DNA from: Pseudopyrenochaeta lycopersici
Lineage: Eukaryota; Ascomycota; Dothideomycetes; Pleosporales; Pseudopyrenochaetaceae
Assembly: GCA_003313425.1 (NCBI GenBank)
Contig: NHZP01000023.1
Coordinates: forward strand, 434,001-498,000
DNA: 64,000 bases
Direction: 5' to 3'
Part shown: positions 36,375 to 47,988 of the stretch, one piece after another
Position numbering within the stretch: position 1 is the stretch's first letter
Layout of the letters: every line of letters begins with the position of its first letter
Position numbers and translations under genes: made by a program
Notes under the pieces: generated by a model
What the model was told of the DNA's origin: nothing
What the model saw: the letters and a program-made list of their open reading frames with translations, nothing else
Databases searched by the model: none

Positions 36375-37208
36375 CTGCCGTGAAGCCCGCGAAGAGCTTC
36401 AGGCAAGACTATGAGGATGCAGAGCGGAAATGGCGAAACACGACGTTGCGGTCGGTGCTATCGCTTCTCTATCTACGGCGAATGTTGCGGGCGAGCGGTG
36501 CGGTGTGGGGTAAGCGCAATGGCCGCAGAAAAGAGTGCAAGCGGTGACATGGGCCGTCATCACCTTGGGTTTGGCCTTCAGCCTTGCAAAAATAAGCGAG
36601 CTTGGCGGCTGAGGGCGTGAGCAGGGCTCGTGAGCCGCCCCATGGAGAGTCCCAGAGCCAGCATCCGTCCACTGCGCGGAGCCCTGGGTGGGTGTCTCTA
36701 CAATTGAGGCTGCTGCTCGTGTAGTCATTGCGAAGGGTGCTCGGGGCGACCCGGCTCTCTGTTTGTTCAGTCTGGTCGCTGTCTGTCGTATGTCAACCTT
36801 CACCTCCGCGGACGCCGCAAAGGCATAGACGATCTAGTCGAATAGACCTGGCACAACGCGTTCCGTGCACCTGGTCACAGTACGAGAGCACAGCAAGTAC
36901 ACGCAATCGGTACAGAGGGGTACTTATCCCGTGTACTACAGAGACTTAACAGCAGCACCGCTGACATGTCCAAAACCGCTGACAGGGCTGTGTAATTAGG
37001 ACACCACAGTGCGGTAGCCACACGACATCACCACCAGACAACCCAAACTAATCTTCGATCATCTTACATTCAAATGCTATCATTGGTAGTAGACATCGTT
37101 TGAGACGACAGTCGCGTGTACTTCAGCCTTGTTTGCCAGCATTCCAGCCTTAGTCTAGGCACGTGACAAAAGTGAGTTCTACCAAACTACCTCGAGTAGA
37201 CTCGAGCC
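36375..37208. other. Region between the deubiquitinase and the coiled-coil gene
   Basis: About 830 bases. It probably contains the missing first exon of the deubiquitinase; an ATG at 36728 opens a frame that could splice (GTGATG donor near 36555, CAG acceptor at 36375) in phase, but I cannot confirm it. Otherwise noncoding. Confidence 0.3.
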
Positions 37209-39009
37209 TTACTTCGACCCGCCACTGTTTAGCCACGCAAACGCAGACGCGCCACCAATAGGATTGGCAGGCCGTAGCTTGCCCAGCGCTGGTCCATTCT
37301 CCTTCGCCTTCTCGCCCGACATGGACCTCTTGCCTTGGGGGAAACCCGTGCTAGCAGTTGACTCGCTCTCGTCTCTCATCTTGCCGTCATCCAAGACGCG
37401 AGATTGGCCAGTGGCCGGCGATGAAGCCGAAGCAGACATTGCGCGCGTCGGTTTCAAGGGTTTGAGCACTTTGATTCCCGTGTCGCGACGCTGGTAGCTA
37501 GGGTTTGAGCTGGTAGTTTTACCCACATGAGCCCAGTCCATGGAGCTGGTATTAGACTTTTCGGTCTGGTCACGCCGCCAATTGCTCCAAATCGCAGTCG
37601 AGATTCCCGAGCGTTGCCCCGGGCCAGCGGGCCCTAACTCTTGAGCATCTTTGCTGTCAGGATGACTTGACGCAGAGAGCCCAAGCTGGGGACGCTGCTC
37701 AAAACTTCTACGACCACTTGAAGCACCGTCTTCAGAGCTGGATGCAGTGCCGATGCCGTTAAGTCTCATAGATGATGGAAGAGATTCATGAACAGCTTGT
37801 CCAGTAGAGCTGGAGCTCAAGATATCTGGCCTAGGTGGGAGAATAACAGGAGCTATAGAGTCTAATGATTTGGTAAAAGCACGGGAACGGCTGGACGTGA
37901 ATAGAAATTTGAAAGCATGGTCGTCTTCAGGGCGCACAAGGGGTATCTGGAGCTTGCTGTGGTCGTCATCGTACAGTGTCAACTGGTTGGAAGAAAACAG
38001 GAGGTCCGCATTGTGCGCTCGAAGCGTATCGCTTCCTAGGTAGATGCGAATAGCCTTTGAATTACTCTCATCGTCTGGCTCTTGGATGACTGTAAACCCC
38101 ACCTCAATCGAAGGTAGCTGTGGTGCTGGGCTACTTGAATGCAAGGACGCCGAGGTTGGCACTGCTTCTGGGAGATATACGGAAAGGTTAATCTTACGGA
38201 CACCGTCATTGTCAACAATGATCTGGTCCTGGAAGCCAAGATGGTGAACAGTGCGAACATCTAGATATGATGTGTGTGAGGCAGAGCAAACAGCTGCATA
38301 CAGTAAGGTGTCGTGCTTGAAATTGGTGTTCAGCCAGCAACGAATTATGGCGGGCACAGAGCCGAGAATAAACAAGCCAGGCGCAAGCCCTGGAGGGTCC
38401 ATGGGTGTTGGTGGCCCAAACCCGGTGAGGCTGTTTGCACGTCCAGATGTCGCTGAGTGTACAGAGTGGCCTGCTGAACTTTGCCTCCCATCTGATTTGT
38501 GTGAGTAGCTGCGTTCACTCATAACGTGGCCGCCCATACCACTTCCAGTGCGGGGTATAAGATCCAGCGACGACCTCGAGGCGTGTGCCCAGTGGCCATG
38601 GTTGGCCGTCTCATCGAAACGAACACTGTTTGCACGGGACGTGGCGCCAATGCGGCGTGGTTCTTCGTCGGCATCAAGCTGGAGGTTGCCAATGAGGTTA
38701 CTCGAGTGGTCATCGAAGTTGGAGAAGTGCTCTGCCGTCGGCTGCTGTAGGGGAACTGTACCAGTCAGCCAAGATGAAATATATGCAATAGCGCGCTGTC
38801 ATACCTTGCTGCGGCGTTCCTCCCAGAACCGAAGGAAAGGGTGAAGATGTCCCCCAGACATTCTTCAGGCGCAGGTCGTCCTCTTGCTTGCGCTCCAGGC
38901 GCGAGACACGGTCGGCCAGCTCCGCTTGATTCTGCTGTACCCGGAGCATCTCGCCTTGGAAGCGCCAGAATTCCTCGCGGGGCTGAAAGGCTACGCTCTC
39001 TGGATCCAT
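37209..39009 (-). CDS. Coiled-coil protein with retropepsin-like domain lacking the catalytic Asp
   Basis: Two exons, 39009-38805 and 38755-37209 (intron 49 bases), 583 residues. Residues 10-50 form a Gln/Glu/Arg coiled coil (EMLRVQQNQAELADRVSRLE). A Ser-rich linker follows. Residues about 200-330 look like a retroviral-type aspartic protease fold. LYAAVCSASHTSYLDVRTVHHLGF lines up without gaps on the usual pattern around the catalytic DTG, but the triad is CSA (residues 225-227). Later, YLGSDTLRAHNADLLF and QLTLYD match the ILGxDxL...HNA block of the same fold. The rest is a Ser/Pro/Lys-rich disordered tail. I know of related sequences only as uncharacterised fungal proteins. No protease activity is expected; a binding or dimerisation role is possible. 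Confidence 0.72.
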
Positions 39010-39714
39010 TCCCGTAGCGCTCTCATCCCTTGGTGGGAGTACTCAATAAAGAGGCCCCTGCCCTCACCTCGTACACTCCCCTTCCAACGTACTCGGTGAA
39101 CCACAGCACCGCCAGCTTCTCGACTCTGCTTACTCGTTCGAGCACTCTTCGTATGGTGTAGGATGCGACGTCGGACGTGGCAACCTCGCAGTGCGGTGGC
39201 GGTTGCAGCCGGCGTTGTATGTGTGCTACGTGGTCGCAGACGGCTTCAGAGACTCCGGGGGGGATGCTCTGGAGAGTTGTTGCCGTGGATCTTGTACTTG
39301 GAAGCGTAACAAGGCTTTACAAGCCAAGTATGAGCCGTTGGAGAATTGCTTGTCACTAGCGGTCCAGCGTGGGAGGTGCAACGGTTAGTCACTATCTCCG
39401 ATGCGTGTTGCAGAGCAGCGCGAAAACAGGCGAGAGGACAGTCGCAGTATTTGATTGCGCGTCAGGTCGTAGTACAGCGCAGTAGTCGTATAGCTGTTAG
39501 GCGGTGCATGGTCTGGCGCGCTCTGAACTGTGTCACCATGCACCTGCCGGAGTTTAGAGCGTCAGTGCCGCCAGCCTGTCCGATTGGGCAGGTAGCGGCG
39601 TGCTTCCCGCACCCCCGATAAACATGAATGAGGTGCAACCCTCTGATGAAATACAGGCATGCATATGCTTGGCTTTCTTCTATGTACACTGGCCTTGTAG
39701 GCCCTGCTGCCAAT
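39010..39714. other. Intergenic region
   Basis: About 700 bases, promoter side of the retropepsin-like gene and 3' side of the small esterase gene. No gene seen. Confidence 0.4.
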
Positions 39715-40829
39715 CTACTTCAACGGCGACTGAGCGCTCTCCCACGCCTTCCACGCCTCCAGATCGTTCCATGCAGGAAAGACCATGGGAAGCTTCTCCG
39801 GCATCTGATCCGGCCATTGCTCAGAAATCAGCTTCATAACTTCCTGGAAAAAGATGTCGTAACCTGCCGGATTAAAATGCAGGCCTGTGTAGTCAGTTAG
39901 CATCCGCATCATCAATTTACGCCACATGAAGAATCATACCATCGTACATGAGTTCCACCAAGACATCGTTTTGTGGGATGCCCAGGGACCCGGGAATTGG
40001 ATCTCCGTGCTGCCACGAGTCGATCTGGAAGTTTGCCTTTTCCATGAAGGCTTTCCAGAGATTTACTACGGGCACACCGAGGGAGGCCCCCACCGCACAT
40101 GCTGCATCAGAATAATCTTTCGTGGTGCTGGCTAAGCGTGATACATTGGTGTATCCATTTGACTGATCTCTTGGCCACCATAAGTGCTCATTGATAGGAG
40201 GCGGCGCAACCAGGATGATTCGAGGATTGTGAGCCACTATCTGGGGATGTAAAATGATCTTCCCCAAATTGGCCTTGTATTCCTCTAGCGGAATATGCTG
40301 CTTGTTCGGAGCATCCGGAAGCGAGCAATCGTTGGCACCGAAGAAGATAACCTAATACATTAGCCGTGTGCATTCTAGGTTCGAGGGACTGGGCTTACCA
40401 GAAAGCGGATCTGAGCCTGGTCCGGTGAGGGAATGATCGCCGGCAATACCTGGAGGGCCTGGCGAGAGTTGTATCCGCTGCAATGGATCAGCACTGACCA
40501 GAAATTCTAAGATATTGTATCACCTGAATCCGCGATTAACTACGTCGAGTCGTCTTATGTATGCTGGCAGGGTATCAGAATGGCTTCCTCCATCAGCGCC
40601 GCGGTGAGCAGCGTCACTTTGCCCAGAACAACGGAGGACAATGTGCGGGCCTGCAAAATATCACCACTAACCAGCTTGAAGCGCCGCCGAAAAGCCAAAT
40701 CCTCTTTGCTGATCGAAAGAATCTTGAGTGATGGAGTCCCCGAACAGAAAGATTTGTTCATACGGAGCAGGCTGGGGCAGTCAGCAACGAAACTGACTGG
40801 AAAAATAACTTCTGCTGCCGTCTTACCAT
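39715..40829 (-). CDS. SGNH hydrolase, IAH1-like (isoamyl acetate hydrolase type)
   Basis: Six exons: 40829-40827 (only the ATG), 40771-40672, 40563-40524, 40477-40399, 40351-39940 and 39884-39715; 267 residues. Introns are 55, 108, 46, 47 and 55 bases. The protein opens MPAPYEQIFLFGDSITQ with nucleophile Ser14. Then come AYIRRLDVVNRGFSGYN (block II Gly), FFGANDCSLP with Asn81 (block III) and LHFNPAGYDIF with catalytic His214. This order and spacing match the yeast Iah1 branch of SGNH esterases, intracellular enzymes that hydrolyse short acyl esters. No signal peptide is present. The first junction is forced by frame: without it no ATG precedes the GDSI block in frame. Confidence 0.83.
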
Positions 40830-41585
40830 GTCGATTTCAGTCGGGAGAATGGTATTGTTCGCCGTCGTCCAATGTAGCACAGATTATGCATGCAGCTGCT
40901 CCGATTCGGCAAGACGAACGGTATCCCAAGCTGCGCCTTGCGCTCCACTCAGTTCAGGATAAACCGGGTCTGAAGCGTCTCAAAGAGTAGGGCTGGGCAC
41001 ACAGATGCCAGATGAAAGCACAGAGGTTGTTCGATTCGGCCAACCTAATTACTCGGCGATGGCAGACACCAAAGAATGGTCATTGTGGGGTCGTTGTCGG
41101 GAAGGGAGTGCTGCCACTGGCTGTAGGTCAAAACAATGCCTTACTGCTTTGGGCAAGGCACCGAGGTGGACCCTGAAGCGCCTTCGTCATTCCGCGTGCC
41201 CTCACTGATCACACGCGCCGTTGCCGCTAACCACCATGGTTGTGCATGCTCAGCGAGCGAAATATTATTCCTTGCTGGCAGCACATACCGCCTCTACTGT
41301 TTCCTCTTCCTCTGACGCGTGCTTGTAGATGCATATAGACGGTTGCTTGCCATGAGTCTCTTTCGGTGCGTACCCCCGTTGACACGGCCAAGCAGGTGGG
41401 AGTCGCCCTGGTGGCCTGGTGGGGATGAGCCATACCGCCGAGACATGAGACGGCCATTACACTGCCCTCGTCCTTTCAGATGACCACGGTCGACTACCTC
41501 GACTTGGCGGAATGTGTTTGTTGGACCCTCCACTAATAGCTTATGGTCCCACAGCTTGTAGCTGCACTGTACATACATCGCCGCC
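40830..41585. promoter_or_regulatory. Divergent upstream region, IAH1-like and CLC genes
   Basis: About 750 bases between opposed start codons. No other gene seen and no clear TATA box. Confidence 0.35.
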
Positions 41586-44451
41586 ATGCCGAAGTCGATA
41601 CACTCGTACCGCAGCGTCGATGACTATGACGCCGCCAGCGACTATGCTGCCGAGCAACGAGAGCGAGGCGACACAGTTAGCAGCGCAACGCCCACCTCCC
41701 CGACTGCGACCTTCCGCCCGTTAAGACAAATGCGGGGCTCCGAGACCGATCTATCGAGGTCAAGAGACAACATTACCGAGCGATCAAGTTTACTGGGCTA
41801 CGCTCATGGCCAGAGCGCGCGGTCATACACGAGCCTCCCCGTCACGACGCCTGGTACTCCTCGCCCAGGCGGGAAGCGATACAACAGCCAGCTGCCTACA
41901 AGCTCCCGGATGCGAGCGAGCAGGGCAGGTTCCTTCAGCCAGTCCTTCAGCCAGCGGCTGGTTAATGCCCTAGGCGATCGGCGGCCCGGGCTGGAGGAGA
42001 GCATGCACTCGGTCAAGGCTTCCTTGTGGCAAGACAACCGTGTTTGGTATGACCAGTTCACATCGACAGACTGGGTTCACGACAACATCGCCGACGCATA
42101 CCGGGTGAAAGCCCTGCGAAGCCGCAAAGACATCAGAGGTCGTCTGGCCGCTTGGTTCGACGGCGCTCAGGGCTGGATTCTCGTGGCCATCATTGGAGTG
42201 CTGACTGCAGTCTGTGCCTACCTCGTCAACACCACCGAAACGACACTGTTCGACTGGAAGCAAGGGTACTGCTCAAAAGGCTGGAACAAAAGTCGCAAGG
42301 TCTGTTGCGATGGTGCATCCATATGCGATGACTGGCTTCACTGGTCCAAAGTCGTCCGCAGTGACAGGCTAGACATCGTCTACACTCAGTATAGTTTCTT
42401 TGTACTCTCCGTGATTGTACTCTCCATGGCCTCCTGCGTCCTGACTTTGACCACCAAAACCGTCATTCCTTCAGCAATCTCACTCGCCACACTTGACGAG
42501 AACCTAGGTGCAGAAGTGTGTAGGCCGTCAGATCAGGAGGAAGAGGACAGCAAACGCAGCGTCAGTCCTGTGTCGAGATTCCACGAAGCCCAGCTTCGCC
42601 CGCCTATGGTGTATTACTCGGCTGCTGGCAGCGGAGTAGCCGAAGTAAAAGTCATCCTAAGCGGCTTCGTCCTCCACGGCTATCTCGGTCTACGAACATT
42701 GATTATCAAAACCATTGCTCTAATTCTCAGTGTTGCCTCCGGCCTCAGCCTCGGCAAAGAGGGCCCCTATGTGCATATTTCAACTTGCATCGGGAATATC
42801 GCTTGTCGCATCTTCTCCAAGTACAGCAACAACGACGGAAAGCGCAGAGAAATCTTGAGTGCGAGTGCCGCCAGTGGTGTAGCTGTTGCCTTCGGTGCTC
42901 CCATCGGTGGTGTGTTGTTCAGCTTAGAGGAAGTGAGCTATTACTTCCCTTCGAAGACGCTGTTCAGGACCTTCTTTTGCTGCATCGTAAGTATCCTTGG
43001 GCGTGTTCGATGCCAGCGTTTTTAACATCGTCACAGGCAGCTGCTCTATCTCTGAAGTTCTTGGATCCATACGGAACAAAGAAGATCGTTCTTTTTGAGG
43101 TTCGATACCACCTTGATTGGAAGTTCTTCGAACTAGTCACATTCATCTTCACAGGTGCCGTTGGAGGTGTTCTTGGTGCCCTATTTATCAAGGCATCCCG
43201 CTTTTGGGCCCAAACATTTCGCCGCATCCCAGTCATCAAAAAGCATCCACTACTCGAGGTGTTCCTGGTTGCGCTAGTCACAGGTCTCATCAGCTTCTGG
43301 AATCGCTATACCAAACTCCCAGTAACCGAACTACTCTTCGAATTGGCTAGCCCATGTGATACTTACACTGACTCAGGAGATGGCCTCTGCCCAACTAGTG
43401 AACACATTCCTAATGTGTTGAGCGTTTTATTTGTAGCGTTCGTGATAAAAGCCAGTCTGACTGTGATAACATTCGGTATCAAAGTGCCGGCTGGGATATA
43501 CGTTCCATCCATGGTGGTAGGCGGCCTTGCGGGACGATTCATAGGCCACACCGTTCAGTTCTTCGCTCTCCGTTTCAATCATCTCGGCCTCTTCGGAAAC
43601 TGCACTCCTACTGGTCCTCCTGGGTCCTGTGTTGTCCCCGGCGTCTATGCCATGGTCGCTGCTGGCGCCACAATGACCGGTGTGACTCGATTAACCATAA
43701 CTCTGGCTGTCATTCTTTTTGAGCTTACAGGTAGTCTGGATCACGTCCTACCATTCTCTCTTGGTATCCTGGTTTCCAAGTGGGTGGCGGATGCCATAGA
43801 ACCGCTCAGTATATACGACCTCCTCACAGACATGAATTCCTACCCCTTCCTTGACAACAAAGTGCGCCCGATCTTCACCTCAGAGCTTGGCGACATCACC
43901 CCTCGCATTCGGCAAGACCACATCATCGACATCTCAGACGAGTCCCTTATCCCAGCCACGGAGCTTCGCGACAAGCAACGTGGGCTGCAAATGCTTGGTG
44001 AGCTTGACGGCGGCCTGCCTATTATCAAACATTCCATTTTGGTTGGCCTTATCCCCGCTCCGGACCTCGAGTTTGCACTCGATAAGCTTGAAAACGAGGA
44101 GAACACGCTCTGCCTTATGTCACCACAAGTTGATTGGGCAGCGGGGCGAGAGCCACATGGGGACGGAGAACAAGCTTTGTATGATCCAAGTGACTTCACA
44201 CCGTACATCGACCCAGCGCCTGTAGCGCTAGACGTCCACTCGCCAATGGACTTGGTATATGAGTGCTTTGTGAAGTTGGGCTTGAGGTACATCTGTGTAC
44301 TCAGAGATGGAAAGTATGCTGGCTTGGTAAGGCATTCCTAACAACACAAGTGTTTGACTTGGTACTAATATCGGCATAGGTTCACAAGAAGTCCTTCGTC
44401 AAATACATGAAAGAACTTGAGTTGCGCGAGAAGAAGACACACACTATCTAG
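41586..44451 (+). CDS. CLC-family chloride/proton exchanger (Gef1-like)
   Basis: Three exons, 41586-42986, 43037-44326 and 44380-44451, introns 50 and 53 bases; 920 residues. A Ser/Arg-rich cytosolic N-terminus of about 185 residues precedes the membrane domain. The anion-selectivity segment reads GSGVAEVK (near 347), the gating glutamate lies in GKEGPYVH (near 390), and the proton glutamate in SLEEVSYYF, all marks of an exchanger rather than a channel. GIKVPAGIYVPSM is the second filter block. Two CBS domains follow, near 740-810 and 860-915, the second broken by the last intron. It should acidify or balance charge in Golgi, endosome or vacuole membranes. The closest named branch is yeast Gef1/animal CLC-3 to -5. 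Confidence 0.92.
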
Positions 44452-47400
44452 GCTGCAGTTCTTGTCATTCTGCATGATCTTTGCCCCTTCATTTTTCTCC
44501 TTGTTGCATTGCATCGCTTTCGTGTATCGGTATTATCATTACTCCAGTCTAGGGGCAGCTTGCTTAGTTTTTGAGTATCCTCACCCAACTGCATGTAGAG
44601 CGGCGTTCATTTGAAGCAGTTACATCTGCACAGCCGAGTAAGGCAAACATAGTGGACGAACAAACTGTCTTTAGCCCGTGAGGTTTTCTCTTCGAGCTTT
44701 GTTGCCTTCTACCAATCCATCTGCTATGTGCATAAGAACGCCCTTTAGACCGAGCATCGCGTAGTAATTCCCGGAAGAGATACTGCGGCGGATTTGCCGA
44801 GAGGTTGAGGCAGAATCAGTGACTATGGGATGAGTGGATATTCGAGAGATTATTTGATTTGCGAATAGACTACGCTGAATTGTGGAGTCGTGCTGTGGCT
44901 TGAGTACAGCCAAGGTTGCGAGAAATTCTCCTATTACTAGTACAGTAGCACAATCGTAGACGAAACAGGCCCTGTTCACAGTCACACAACTATTACACTG
45001 GCTTGTGCAGTCCTCGAGAGTTAAACGAGCCTAATCCTGTCATAATCTAATATTTCTTACCATTTGGCCACACGACGAGGTTATTGTCTGATATCGAACA
45101 ACACTAGTGCTTGGATCAGCGTGCATTATAGGGTGCTGTCGAGCGAGGAATCAATCATGGCAGATAGGATTATGCAAAAGACTAAGAATAGATGCGTCGC
45201 TCCAGATTTCGAAGCGACAGAGCAATACCCTGTTTCTAAAAACGGATTACAAAGGGTGAACGCATTCCATCGCTGAGGAATCTTGATCACCGACGTTGCC
45301 GATACCGTACGGTACGCCCGTCGCGAACACAACCGATGATTCGCTAATTTAGTCATCAATCTTCTAACTACGGTTCACCTCCACCGTTCACGCGAATCTT
45401 GTGCATCGTTATCAGCTCCATGCTAGTATCGTGATGGTTAAGGGTGCTGTTCCAAAAAAAATATTGTGTTGCAGTGTGTAGTTAGCAAAGTGTTTTTCGA
45501 ATCACTTTTCAGGTGGTTTGTAGGCTGTGCGCGACAGCTGAAGACTGAATAGAAGATGCTATCAACCAACAAATGTAGTGGATCAGATGCATGCGAGCAG
45601 GTGGACCGCATGTTTTCCGAAATTCTGCACTTGACATTGCCCTTTCACCCGCCATGTTCATAATGTCCTATGCAGTGCCTGGAAGCCCATCACGACGGGT
45701 ATAGAAATGACTTATTTCGATCCTAGTGTGAACGAATTTGACTACAAGTACAGCACAATTGCGCCGATCTACGGGTACCAGGGAATTTCAGCTAGCCTAT
45801 GTGTCTATGACAAGATATGCAGTACGCTAAATAAACACCAGAATCTGGAATCCATGTAAAACAAATCCCCCTCCCCTCTTATCCCCTTCCGCATCTCCAT
45901 CAAGGTCCACAAACGAAGCCTACCAAACATCATTTCCAAAAATTTCGTCAAATAGACGGAGGGTCGTTCGAGATTGTTAAGAGCCGAGTACTTCAGCAAC
46001 GATAACAGCGCGTTTCACGAGCTCTAGATAACAGAAATTGAAGAGAAAAAGTCACCAGCAATACTTTCGCTTACCTACTGATAAGACACTGTCTCTTACC
46101 CCGCTCGGTTGTCGGAATAGCATAAGTCTTAAAATTAACGTGTTTGAGTAGAAGGCTTGCTAAAACCAAGATAGACTTGGAAGCGTTGAAGCATTTCGGG
46201 TCGATAGACGACTGTTAAACCACAAGCTGTTCGTTGGAACGTTTGAGTTTATGAACCGGTATCGTCCTATTATATTCACCTTACACTACGGCTCTGTTCT
46301 TCGCAACACATTCTTGTGCCTCCTTTCCCCTTGCAATCGCAATTCCATTACCCAAAATTGCACTTCTCACCATATTTACTTAGATCCTGATCTGACGCTG
46401 TCATCTAATGCTGCTCGTCCTTCCCCAATTTTCTCTGGAGCCCCGATTTGCTTCCTTTTGTTTCCATTTCGAAGTGCATCGCCCAATCTCCTGCAACATC
46501 CATTGATGGTTGGGCCTACTAAGTCCTTCAATTATGGCATCTAGAATATGTGACAAAATTCTTTAAGCTTGATTCTCAGCCCAATCATGCTGAATAATGC
46601 CGGAATATACGGTTTTAATAACCTTGAGAAGCTGAGGCTGTGACGAAACGAAGTCATGGCTAAGCATAATACCAAAGTTAGTGCCGTCGACAGTTTTTCC
46701 AATGACTTGCGACAGACCCATCAACATCAACATCCCGAAAATAAATCAAACTATCGCTTACATCTACAAAGAGCACTCGCTTGTAGTTTCATCTGTCAGT
46801 GTCTCCACAATAGGATATGACGGAACCAATAATGCATCAGCCTTGCTTCTCTGCGTTCCCATCGTTGTGTTGAACACTTTAGACCTTGGCTAATTTTCAA
46901 GATCAGTCATAGGGCTCTTGTTTGTTTCGCGCTCTCAGAGGTACCGAGGTTGAACAGCATCTGTGATAATTTTGGGGATTTGGCAGTGGTTGAAAGCAAA
47001 GTTTTCATCAATGTGGGGATCAAGTGGAAAGGCAGTGCGGAATCTGAATGACGCCGAATCTTATTAGCAAGAGAGACGCTAGGACTGATAATGGGGCGAT
47101 ATGATGTATGTGCCTGCTTGAATCTCTATAAAGATGTTCAGTGGGGCTAAAACGCGCAGTATGCGTTCTGGGTTGCATTATTAGTGCACATGCTAATTAA
47201 GTGTGGCTGATAGGAATACTTGTATTCTTCATAACTTTCATTATTGACTGACGCTCAACATCTTTTGACAAATGAAGAAGGGTGAATACGAGCACTTTGG
47301 ATACTGATCAGATTACAGCTTCCTAGTTAAAACACCTGAGGTAAATGACATTCACTTACCATTTCCTTTTCATAGCCAGAATTTTGGCATAATATGTCGT

Positions 47401-47906
47401 ACTAAACGATAAGGGCAATGTCAAGACAAGGTGTCGGTATGCCATCGCAATGCAAAGTAGTGTCCGATGCAGGGTCCAGATAGAGCTTGAAAAGGTGAGA
47501 TTAGGAAGTAGATATCAGGCCAAGACCCAGGTAGAGACTCAATGAAGCGTTACTACGAAGCAAATCCAGAAGAGTGACCCCACTGCAAGGTACTTAGATT
47601 GGCATTCTTTGTTCTTCAAGCTGAACTGCAGGATGGAGGATGCTCCGATATTACTTGTCTGGAAATCAATGATCTTGTCTCGAAATTTGAAGAGAGATAT
47701 GCGCCCGCTTTTGCTTCAGGAACCCCACCACATCTACTGTCCCCATTTTTTTCGGCTCGCTTATCGGGAAATATAACCCACAAGCTAGCTATGCCATTTC
47801 TCTGAGTGAGAAAGTACTCTTTGTAAGGGCGATTTACATTATATATAAGCCTCAGCTGAAATTATGATGAACCAATCAACAAACAGTAAGTGCCTCAGCC
47901 TAAAAG
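44452..47906. other. Gene-poor AT-rich region
   Basis: About 3.45 kb with no intact gene. Open frames are short and lack motifs. Near 46560-47000, minus-strand reading shows coding-like pieces broken by stops (see findings). The base composition shifts to AT compared with the genes on either side. Confidence 0.5.
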
Positions 47907-47988
47907 GCCCTCTTGGCTTAGTGGTAAAGCGTATCACTAGTATTTCAATGCTATGATAAGATCGCTAGTTCGATTCTGGCAGAGGGCA
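47907..47988 (+). tRNA. tRNA-Thr (anticodon AGT) with a 10-base intron
   Basis: The cloverleaf folds fully. Acceptor stem 47907-47913 pairs perfectly with 47981-47987, discriminator A at 47988. D stem 47916-47919/47927-47930, anticodon stem 47932-47936/47954-47958, T stem 47964-47968/47976-47980 with one G-U pair and loop TTCGATT. The anticodon AGT is at 47939-47941. The anticodon loop is ten bases too long; removing 47943-47952, directly after position 37 as in other nuclear tRNA introns, gives the loop CTAGTAA, the same as in yeast tRNA-Thr(AGT). A run of seven T at 47990-47996 is the polymerase III terminator. A box and B box are intact. Confidence 0.9.

Noticed and set aside
40651..40671. 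A 21-base GT-AG intron in the IAH1-like gene
   Set aside because: It keeps an open frame, but 21 bases is below any known spliceosomal minimum in these fungi; the 108-base alternative gives the family sequence.
46251..46544. 97-codon open frame in the AT-rich island
   Set aside because: No motif, odd composition, and no intron or promoter signals.
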